A stretch of 5,788 nucleotides of DNA from Bryobacteraceae bacterium. Its GTDB lineage: Bacteria > Acidobacteriota > Terriglobia > Bryobacterales > Bryobacteraceae. The stretch covers positions 1-5,788 of the forward strand of contig JASHWA010000572.1 in assembly GCA_030044325.1 (NCBI GenBank), read 5' to 3'. Shown piece by piece: positions 1 through 4,822 of this stretch. Position 1 is the first letter of the stretch. Each line of letters opens with the position of its first letter. The position numbers were made by a program, and so were the translations under genes. The notes beneath the pieces are model-generated. The model did no database searches. It was given only the letters and a program-made list of their open reading frames with translations, and was not told where the DNA came from.

Positions 1-679
1 CGCCCGTGTCGGTGTCGAAAATGCCTTCATGCGCCGTGGATCCGTCGCCCCGCACCAGCACGCGGCGCGTGGTGAGCGAATGGCGGACGGCGATGTCGCG
101 CAGGCGCCGGTCGCCGGTCTCGCGCGCGGCGTAAAAAATAATGCCCACGTTCATCATCACATCGATCATCAGGGAATTTTCCCCGACGAAGGAACGCAAA
201 TATTGGCCCTTTTCCTGGAAACACAAGGCCAGCGTGCGGCCGGCTTCAATCAATACGTCGCGCAGCGCCGGATCTTTGGTCAGCCGGTACCAGCGATAAT
301 ACGTGGACAGAAACAGGAACCCGAGATCGTGGACGTCCTGATCGTGCTTGCGGGGCTCCAGCGGCTTGGTGTACTTGACCGCGTGGTCCAGCCAGAATTT
401 CGCTTCGGGGGAATCGGCGGGGGAATGCTTGTAGAACATCCACATCATACCCGGAAGGAACCCGTCGCACCAGTGCGTCCAGGCCGGACCTTCGTGCTTC
501 CAGGCGCCGTTCTGCGTGTACAGGGGATAAAATCCGGGATGTTTTTCCACCAGTTTGCGCACCTGTTTCTGCGCAAAAGCGAAGGCTTGCGTGAAGAGAT
601 CCCCGGTTTCGCTGGACAAATGAATCACGCTTTTCGAGTTCTCCAGAACATCACCATCGCGCGGCCCGGCGCTGTTCAC
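1..679 (-). CDS. GH88 unsaturated glucuronyl hydrolase, N-terminal part (cut by window edge)
   Basis: This gene reads leftward and runs off the window at position 1, leaving about 226 codons of a family usually near 380 residues. GH88 enzymes hydrolyse the unsaturated uronic acid left on disaccharides by polysaccharide lyases, the last step in degrading glycosaminoglycan-, gellan- or xanthan-like polymers. Visible family landmarks, in order, are WCDGFLPGMMW (about 464-470), HDLGF with its Asp at 326-328, SLMIDVMMN with its Asp at 161-163, and GDGSTAHEG near the left edge. From recall of the Bacillus enzyme, the last two Asp correspond to catalytic Asp88 and Asp149; both are present. The start is uncertain. 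In-frame TAA-TAG stops lie at 704-709, and only CTG (689-691), GTG (677-679) or GTG (626-628) follow before the domain; none has a Shine-Dalgarno site. I chose GTG 679 because GC-rich third positions begin around there. No signal peptide is visible, suggesting cytoplasmic action. The family call is firm; the natural substrate is unknown. Confidence 0.85.
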   Translation of the reverse strand, partial: MNSAGPRDGDVLENSKSVIHLSSETGDLFTQAFAFAQKQVRKLVEKHPGFYPLYTQNGAWKHEGPAWTHWCDGFLPGMMWMFYKHSPADSPEAKFWLDHAVKYTKPLEPRKHDQDVHDLGFLFLSTYYRWYRLTKDPALRDVLIEAGRTLALCFQEKGQYLRSFVGENSLMIDVMMNVGIIFYAARETGDRRLRDIAVRHSLTTRRVLVRGDGSTAHEGIFDTDTG

Positions 680-705
680 CGCGCAGAACAGCGCATTGGT
701 TTTCT

Positions 706-711
706 ATTATC
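706..711 (-). promoter_or_regulatory. candidate -10 element for the GH88 gene
   Basis: Read on the minus strand the hexamer is GATAAT, five of six matches to TATAAT. TTGCGG lies 16 bp upstream (728-733), a weak -35. A transcript starting about 7 bp downstream would have a short leader before the GTG at 679. The hexamer overlaps the left arm of the palindrome at 709-740. The call rests on sequence match and position only. Confidence 0.35.
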
Positions 712-740
712 GCATTGCGCCGAGCGGCCGCAAATGCGAT
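709..740. repeat. interrupted palindrome in the GH88/amidohydrolase divergent region
   Basis: The outer arms are ATCGCATT (709-716) and AATGCGAT (733-740), a perfect 8-bp inverted repeat. Pairing continues inward (717-718 with 730-731, 719-721 with 726-728) with two single-base bulges and a GAGC loop, about 13 pairs in all. It covers the putative -35 and -10 of the GH88 promoter and lies about 30 bp upstream of the amidohydrolase -10. That is where a repressor operator would sit, though a transcribed hairpin is also possible. It contains two CGCA-N(1-2)-TGCG sub-palindromes (711-719 and 729-738). Confidence 0.5.
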
Positions 741-768
741 GCCGCCCGCCCGCCGCGAAGGAAAGCGA

Positions 769-774
769 TACAAT
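769..774 (+). promoter_or_regulatory. -10 element of the amidohydrolase gene
   Basis: TACAAT matches TATAAT at five of six positions and ends 11 bp before the ATG at 786. Transcription from the usual distance would begin about 781, leaving a leader of only about 5 nt. No convincing -35 is seen 16-18 bp upstream, where the sequence is all G and C. An out-of-frame ATG directly follows the hexamer at 775. Confidence 0.5.
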
Positions 775-785
775 ATGCCGCAGCC

Positions 786-2000
786 ATGCGGACCATTTGG
801 ATGACGCTATTGTGTTCGATTGCGCTCGGCGCGCAGCCCATCGTGCTGAAGACTTCGACGATGTACGACGGCAAAGGCGGAACGCGGCACAACGCGATTG
901 TGGTGATCGAAGGATCGAAGATCACGCGCGTGGGCGGGGCGGCGCCGGCGGGCGCGATCACTTACGATCTCACCAAATTCACGGTTACGCCGGGATGGAT
1001 CGACACGCATGCGCACATCGTTTATCACTTTGATAACAACAACCGGTCCTCCGGACGCGGCGAGCCGCAGATGCAGGCCGCCTGGCATATCGCCGAAAAC
1101 GCCGTGGCGACGCTCGACGCGGGGTTCACCACCATCCAGAGTCCCGGATCGTTTGAGGATAAGGATCTGCGCGACGCCATCGCGCGCGGCCTGATGCCGG
1201 GGCCGCGGATTCTCACTTCGCTTCAGCCGCTCGACGATCACACCGGCGATGCGCAGAAGATGCGCGAGGTGGTGCGCGAGCGCAAGCAGCAGGGCGCGGA
1301 TTTTATCAAGGTTTTCGCCTCGAAAAGCATTCGCGAAGGCGGCCAGATCACGCTCACGCAGGAGCAGATCGACGCCACCTGCGGCGAAGCCAGGTCGCTG
1401 GGCTTGCGCACCATCGTGCACGCGCATTCGGCCGAATCCGCCAAAGCGTCCACGCTCGCCGGCTGCACCTCGATCGAGCATGGAGCCTACATCACCGACG
1501 AGGTTTTCGACCTGATGGCGCAGCGCGGGACCTATTATGATCCGAATATCGGGCTGGTTTTGCAGAATTACCTGGAAAATAAGCCCAAATATTTCGGGAT
1601 CGGGAATTATAACGAGGAAGGCTTCGCGTTCATGGAAAAAGGCGTGGCCATCGTGCTCGAGACGTTCAAGCGCGCGCTCAAGCACAAGGATCTGAAAATT
1701 ATCTACGGCACCGACGCGACCGCGGGCGCGCACGGCCAGAATTATCGCGAATTCATCGTGCGAGTGCGCGACGGCGGCATGGATCCGATGGCCGCGCTGA
1801 TTTCGGTGACCTCGCTTTCGGCCAAATCGCTGAACCTGGACGACCAGATCGGGTCGATCGCGTCGGGGATGCAGGCGGATGTCGTCGCCTTCGACGGCAA
1901 TCCGCTGAGCGACGTGAACGCGGCATCGCGGGCGGTGTTCGTGATGAAGGGCGGACGGGTTTACCAGAATCTGGCGCACGGAGCGCAGCACGCGAGATAA
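786..2000 (+). CDS. secreted amidohydrolase (imidazolonepropionase / Xaa-Pro dipeptidase-like)
   Basis: A 404-residue metal-dependent hydrolase of the amidohydrolase superfamily. All expected metal-site residues can be seen: His75 and His77 in DTHAHI, Lys175 in FIKVFAS (the usual carboxylated lysine), His212/His214 in IVHAHS, His232 in SIEHGA and Asp310 in YGTDA. This points to an intact binuclear or mononuclear site in a TIM barrel, flanked by the usual small beta domain formed by both ends. The N-terminus MRTIWMTLLCSIALGAQ looks like a signal peptide, so the enzyme is probably periplasmic or exported. ATG 786 is preferred over an in-frame TTG at 696 because it starts the signal peptide and sits 11 bp after a -10 hexamer; the upstream codons are unlike coding sequence. 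Relatives hydrolyse imidazolonepropionate, Xaa-Pro or N-acyl dipeptides and mycotoxin amides, so the substrate cannot be named. The TAA stop at 1998-2000 lies inside the next gene's putative -10. Confidence 0.88.
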   Translation: MRTIWMTLLCSIALGAQPIVLKTSTMYDGKGGTRHNAIVVIEGSKITRVGGAAPAGAITYDLTKFTVTPGWIDTHAHIVYHFDNNNRSSGRGEPQMQAAWHIAENAVATLDAGFTTIQSPGSFEDKDLRDAIARGLMPGPRILTSLQPLDDHTGDAQKMREVVRERKQQGADFIKVFASKSIREGGQITLTQEQIDATCGEARSLGLRTIVHAHSAESAKASTLAGCTSIEHGAYITDEVFDLMAQRGTYYDPNIGLVLQNYLENKPKYFGIGNYNEEGFAFMEKGVAIVLETFKRALKHKDLKIIYGTDATAGAHGQNYREFIVRVRDGGMDPMAALISVTSLSAKSLNLDDQIGSIASGMQADVVAFDGNPLSDVNAASRAVFVMKGGRVYQNLAHGAQHAR

Positions 2001-2003
2001 AAT
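1998..2003 (+). promoter_or_regulatory. candidate -10 element overlapping the amidohydrolase stop codon
   Basis: TAAAAT (five of six to TATAAT) begins with the TAA stop of the amidohydrolase. A start about 7 bp downstream gives a leader of roughly 13 nt to the ATG at 2023. An out-of-frame ATG at 2013 lies nearer. The 86-residue gene could therefore be transcribed on its own rather than only by read-through. Confidence 0.4.
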
Positions 2004-2022
2004 CGGCCGTTCATGAACGTGA

Positions 2023-2283
2023 ATGGGATTTGGATTGTGGCTCGATCGCGAGAATCGGCTGGCATGGGCGGAAGGCACGCAGGAGTACCGGCCGATGGGC
2101 GCGGCGGTGATCGCCATCACGGGGCAGTTCAGCCATCGCGATTTCCGGCAGACGCGGGCGCGGCCGGCCAAGCTCGAAAAATCGTTTGCGGGATTTTTCG
2201 GATCGCTCGAAGAGGTGAACGCGTTCCTGCGCTCGGGCGCGAGGGCGGCGATGCGGACCACGCCTGCCGTTTTTCGGAAATAG
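2023..2283 (+). CDS. unrecognised 86-residue protein
   Basis: I do not recognise this family. Support for coding is the codon pattern: third positions are mostly G or C and typical of the neighbours (CGG, GCG, CTG, ATC, GGC) through the frame, unlike the two overlapping frames. An in-frame TGA directly precedes the ATG at 2023. The protein is basic and has no signal peptide or clear membrane segment. It starts MGFGLWLDRENRLAW, has a short hydrophobic strand-like stretch (about residues 26-34) and a helix-like segment near residues 58-72, so a small alpha/beta cytoplasmic protein is plausible. It starts 22 bp after the amidohydrolase and ends 1 bp before the end of the convergent exporter gene, leaving no room for a terminator. 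Co-transcription with the amidohydrolase is possible, but a -10-like hexamer suggests its own promoter. No function is proposed. Confidence 0.6.
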   Translation: MGFGLWLDRENRLAWAEGTQEYRPMGAAVIAITGQFSHRDFRQTRARPAKLEKSFAGFFGSLEEVNAFLRSGARAAMRTTPAVFRK

Positions 2284-2284
2284 T

Positions 2285-3589
2285 TTATCGCTCCGGTGGA
2301 ACGTCGAGTGCCGCTTCGGCCTCCAGTCCCGCCGCGACTTCGGGAAGAATTCCCAGGCGCTGATAGATGGGACGGATCAGGCGGCGCAATTCGGGAAGTT
2401 TTCGCGCGAACCACACCGCGCCCGCCACGCAGCATGCTCCGCCGGTCATCAACGCGGCCGGCGCGCCGAAGCGCGCGGCGTAGCTTCCGGAGAGAATGCT
2501 CCCGATGGGCGTGATGCCCAGAATCGAGAAGGTGTAAAACGACATCACGCGCCCGCGCATGCGATCTTCGACGATGGTTTGCAGAATCGTGTTGCTCGCG
2601 GCCATCTGCTGCATCAGGCCAAAGCCGGCAAACAGCATCAGCAGCATCGATAGCCAGGTGATGCGCGAGATTCCAAGCCCGATCAGTCCCGCGCCGAACA
2701 TCGCGGCCGAGATCGCGATCATGCGCCCGAGGCCCAGAACCGTGCGCCGCAGAGCGAGAGTAATCGCGCTGATCAAAGCTCCCACGCCCGAGGCTCCCAT
2801 CAAAAATCCGAGCGTGTGCGCGTTGCCGTGCAAGATGGTTCCGGCGACGATCGGCATCAGGACGGTGTAGGGGCCGATCAGGCTGATCAGCGCGAGAAAT
2901 AACAGGATGGAGCGGATGGGGTCGGATTGAAGGATGTAGTTCCAGCCTTCGCGCAGCTCGTGCAGGACGTGCTGGGCATGGCCGCGCGCGGCTTTGCGGT
3001 CGAAGCGCATGGCGAGCAGCGAGAGGATCACGGCGATGTAGCTGATGCCGTCGATCAGGAAGCAGTAACCTTCGCCGGCCGCGGCGATCACCAGACCGCC
3101 GATTGCGGGCCCGACTAATCGCGCGCCGTTGACCATCGACGAATTGAGCGCGATGGCGTTGCCGAGCAATCCGCGATCGACCACCATTTCGATGACGAAA
3201 GCCTGCCGCGTCGGCATGTCGAACGCGTTGATGAGCCCCTGCGCCAGCACCAGCAGCGCCAGCGGCCAGATCTCAATGGTCCCGGTGAGCGCCAGGGCGG
3301 CCAGCGCGAACGATTGCAGCATGGACAGCGTCTGGGTCCAGACGAGCGTCCGGTGGCGGTCCCAGCGATCCACCCACACGCCCGCGATCGGCGCCAGAAA
3401 AAACGCGGGAATCTGGCCGGAGAAGCTCACCAGGCCGAGCAGAAAGGCGGAGTGGGTGAGGCGATAGACCAGCCAGGCGGTGGCGATGCGCGTCATCCAC
3501 GTGCCCATCAGGGAAATGCTCTGGCCCGCGAAGAACAGCCGGTAGTTGGGGGATCGGAGGGCGCGCAGCGCGGCTGGCCAGGTCAACAA
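2285..3589 (-). CDS. MFS_3-family (EntS-like) transporter
   Basis: A 434-residue integral membrane protein with about 12 hydrophobic segments in two halves, the size and layout of a major facilitator. Features of the MFS_3 group (enterobactin exporter-like, 'transmembrane secretion effector') are the opening ALRSPNYRLFFAGQSIS, the loop 2-3 motif GVWVDRWDRHR (residues 70-80) and DMPTRQAF (124-131). Members are proton-driven exporters of siderophores, drugs or metabolites; substrate cannot be read from sequence. The C-terminal tail after the last segment is charged and cytoplasmic. No ATG is available before the first membrane segment. Two consecutive TTG codons (3589-3587, 3586-3584) are the likely starts; TATTCT on this strand ends 4 and 7 bp before them, favouring the second as a leaderless start. 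The gene is divergent from phnX with overlapping promoters, so export linked to phosphonate or phosphate status is possible but unproven. Confidence 0.87.
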   Translation of the reverse strand: MLTWPAALRALRSPNYRLFFAGQSISLMGTWMTRIATAWLVYRLTHSAFLLGLVSFSGQIPAFFLAPIAGVWVDRWDRHRTLVWTQTLSMLQSFALAALALTGTIEIWPLALLVLAQGLINAFDMPTRQAFVIEMVVDRGLLGNAIALNSSMVNGARLVGPAIGGLVIAAAGEGYCFLIDGISYIAVILSLLAMRFDRKAARGHAQHVLHELREGWNYILQSDPIRSILLFLALISLIGPYTVLMPIVAGTILHGNAHTLGFLMGASGVGALISAITLALRRTVLGLGRMIAISAAMFGAGLIGLGISRITWLSMLLMLFAGFGLMQQMAASNTILQTIVEDRMRGRVMSFYTFSILGITPIGSILSGSYAARFGAPAALMTGGACCVAGAVWFARKLPELRRLIRPIYQRLGILPEVAAGLEAEAALDVPPER

Positions 3590-3593
3590 TCCC

Positions 3594-3603
3594 AGAATAC
3601 AAT
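3594..3603. promoter_or_regulatory. overlapping divergent -10 elements for MFS transporter and phnX
   Basis: On the plus strand TACAAT (3598-3603) ends 6 bp before the phnX ATG at 3610, so the expected start site falls on or next to the start codon. On the minus strand TATTCT (3599-3594) ends 4-7 bp before the transporter TTG codons. The two hexamers share 3598-3599, so two polymerases could not open both at once. No clear -35 is seen for either; each would lie within the other gene or its edge. Confidence 0.5.
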
Positions 3604-3609
3604 GGGCGC

Positions 3610-4425
3610 ATGTTGAAACTGTTTCAGGTGAAGGCGGTGATTCTGGATTGGGCGGGCACCGCGGTGGATCATGGGAGCCTCGCGCCGGTAGCCGCGTTGA
3701 AACGTGTGTTCGCCGAAAACGGAGTCGAGATCAGCGCGGCCGAAGCGCGGCGCGATATGGGATTGCTCAAGAAGGATCACATTCGCGCGATCGCGGGCTA
3801 TGATCGCGTGGCAGGCGAATGGTCGCGGGTTCACGGCCGGGCGCCGGAGGAATCCGACGTCGATCGGATTTTTCGGGAATTTCTGCCGAAACAGGCGGAA
3901 ATTCTCGAGGAATTCAGCCGGCCGATTGAAGGGATTCCGGAGGCGGTTGCGCGCTGGAGAGCTGCGGGACTGCGCATCGGATCGACCACGGGTTACACGC
4001 GCGCGCTGCTCCAGCTGGTGATTCCGGGCGCGGCCCGGCTGGGCTATTCGCCGGATGCGAGCGTAACGCCGGAGGATGCGGGAGCGGGCCGTCCCGCGCC
4101 ATTCATGTGTTACCGCAACGCGATCGAGCTGGGCGTTTATCCGCTGTGGGCGTACGTGAAGATCGGCGACACGCCCAGCGATATCGCGGAGGGACGCAAC
4201 GCGGGAATGTGGACCATCGGAATCACGCGGACGGGAAATGAAGTGGGACTGTCGCGCGAGGAGTTCGAAAATTTGACGCCCGAAGCGCGCGAATCCGCGG
4301 AACGGAAAGCGGCGGAACGGCTGCGGAGCGCGGGCGCGGATTACATCGCCGCGTCGGCCGCGGAGTGCGACCCGATTTTCGAGGAAATCGACGGGCGGCT
4401 TGCGAGCGGGGAGCGTCCCGCCTAG
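3610..4425 (+). CDS. phnX: phosphonoacetaldehyde hydrolase (phosphonatase)
   Basis: A 271-residue cytoplasmic HAD-superfamily enzyme that cleaves the C-P bond of phosphonoacetaldehyde to acetaldehyde and phosphate, the second step of 2-aminoethylphosphonate use after transamination by PhnW. Key residues are in place: nucleophile Asp13 in LDWAGTAVD, with Ala15 where most HAD phosphatases carry a second Asp, as is typical of PhnX; Schiff-base Lys54 in MGLLKKDH, matching Lys53 of the Bacillus cereus enzyme; GSTTGYTR (124-131) as motif II; and GDTPSD (186-191) with Asp187 and Asp191 for magnesium. AGRPAPFMCYRNA and EGRNAGMW are also family signatures. Length agrees with the usual 265-275. ATG 3610 fits the family start and lies 6 bp after TACAAT with no Shine-Dalgarno site. 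It is divergent from an MFS exporter; no phnW, phosphonate ABC importer or LysR regulator is in view, so the aldehyde source must be encoded elsewhere. The TAG stop sits in the loop of a GC-rich palindrome. Confidence 0.96.
   Translation: MLKLFQVKAVILDWAGTAVDHGSLAPVAALKRVFAENGVEISAAEARRDMGLLKKDHIRAIAGYDRVAGEWSRVHGRAPEESDVDRIFREFLPKQAEILEEFSRPIEGIPEAVARWRAAGLRIGSTTGYTRALLQLVIPGAARLGYSPDASVTPEDAGAGRPAPFMCYRNAIELGVYPLWAYVKIGDTPSDIAEGRNAGMWTIGITRTGNEVGLSREEFENLTPEARESAERKAAERLRSAGADYIAASAAECDPIFEEIDGRLASGERPA
3614..3626. repeat. palindrome TGAAACTGTTTCA at the start of phnX
   Basis: A perfect inverted repeat with 6-bp arms and one central base, falling in codons 2-6 of phnX and about 15 bp upstream of the transporter's minus-strand -10. 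In that place it could be an operator acting on both divergent genes. A repeat of this size can also arise by chance in a window this long, so only its position makes it notable. Confidence 0.35.
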
Positions 4426-4431
4426 GGCGGG
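4417..4431 (+). other. small GC hairpin spanning the phnX stop codon
   Basis: CCCGCC (4417-4422) and GGCGGG (4426-4431) form a 6-bp stem, with the TAG stop of phnX as the 3-nt loop. No T-tract follows, so this is not a canonical intrinsic terminator. It could still shape the 3' end of phnX mRNA. The next gene starts about 94 bp downstream from its own promoter-like sequence. Confidence 0.3.
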
Positions 4432-4485
4432 CGAAAGGTTTCATCTATTTATTGCATTCGCGTTCCAACGACTTCGCGCGAGCTA

Positions 4486-4514
4486 TTGCGCATTGCGCTT
4501 TTGGAGTTTATACT
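4486..4514 (+). promoter_or_regulatory. promoter of the 92-residue protein gene (TTGCGC, 17 bp, TATACT)
   Basis: TTGCGC (4486-4491) and TATACT (4509-4514, five of six to TATAAT) are separated by 17 bp. The -10 ends 10 bp before the ATG at 4525, giving a predicted leader of about 3-4 nt. A perfect palindrome GCGCATTGCGC (4488-4498) overlaps the -35. A near match, CGCATTGCGC, lies at 711-720 in the other divergent promoter region. Confidence 0.5.
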
Positions 4515-4524
4515 GCTGTTTTTG

Positions 4525-4803
4525 ATGTCTCCGGCGAACGCATATCGCGAAGAGATCGACCCGCAGGCGCCGCAGCGGGAAGCGGCTCTGTTTTACGGAT
4601 TATTCCTGCGCGGGCATTCGGCGGAAGCGCTGCGCCGCGATATCGACGTTCCCAAGAAGCTGCTGGATAAGCTGATGCGCAGGCACCGCAACGAGCTCGC
4701 GATGCGTGAAAAACTGCAGCGCGTGTATCACTTCCGCAAGCAGGTTCTGGCCGTGTTCGACGAGCTGGTCACACGCGAGCGCGTGCGCGAGCGCGTGCAA
4801 TAA
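4525..4803 (+). CDS. small helical, possibly helix-turn-helix protein (92 residues)
   Basis: I do not recognise the family by name. The protein is strongly charged and predicted all-helical. Residues about 30-52 (GHSAEALRRDIDVPKKLLDKL) have the pattern of a helix-turn-helix, with the turn at DIDVP, followed by basic MRRHRNE and a long amphipathic helix from about 58 to 90 ending in a repeated RERV. A DNA- or RNA-binding role is plausible but unproven. An in-frame TTG at 4486 would add 13 residues that mimic a signal peptide. ATG 4525 is preferred because the added codons are AT-rich in third position, overlap the promoter elements, and ATG follows TATACT by 10 bp. It lies 99 bp after phnX, in the same direction but apparently with its own promoter, and is convergent with the HEAT-repeat gene across 19 bp. 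Codon use is typical of the neighbours. Confidence 0.72.
   Translation: MSPANAYREEIDPQAPQREAALFYGLFLRGHSAEALRRDIDVPKKLLDKLMRRHRNELAMREKLQRVYHFRKQVLAVFDELVTRERVRERVQ
4772..4797. repeat. CACGCG/CGCGTG repeat at the 3' end of the 92-residue gene
   Basis: CACGCG-AG-CGCGTG (4772-4785) is a 6-bp-stem palindrome, followed by CGCGAG-CGCGTG (4786-4797), so the right arm occurs twice with a 12-bp period. The period encodes RERV twice. It lies just before the stop, in the short convergent junction with the HEAT gene, and could fold in both transcripts. No T-tract follows, so it is not a standard terminator. Confidence 0.35.
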
Positions 4804-4822
4804 ATACCCGGTCTGCCGCCGA

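Noticed and set aside
29..1033. Long plus-strand open frame opposite GH88 and running into the amidohydrolase gene
   Set aside because: It is the antisense of a clear GH88 domain, rich in His/Arg/Gly, with no recognisable domain, and it crosses into another real gene in the wrong frame.
2013..2363. 116-residue frame starting at ATG 2013, 9 bp after TAAAAT
   Set aside because: The -10 spacing is attractive, but the codons have mixed third positions and the frame runs into the opposing exporter gene; the frame from 2023 has proper codon use.
807..2435. 542-residue minus-strand open frame opposite the amidohydrolase
   Set aside because: A mirror frame produced by GC-rich codon bias; the plus strand shows a full set of metal-binding residues, and the antisense product is low-complexity Arg/His-rich.
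3273..3611. Minus-strand frame starting at an ATG at 3611, upstream of the transporter's TTG codons
   Set aside because: It is out of frame with the transporter and yields Arg/Pro-rich sequence without membrane segments; the TTG-started frame gives a normal MFS N-terminus.
4417..4431. Intrinsic terminator for phnX
   Set aside because: The stem is only 6 bp, contains the stop codon in its loop and is followed by CGAAAGG rather than a T-tract; kept only as a hairpin.
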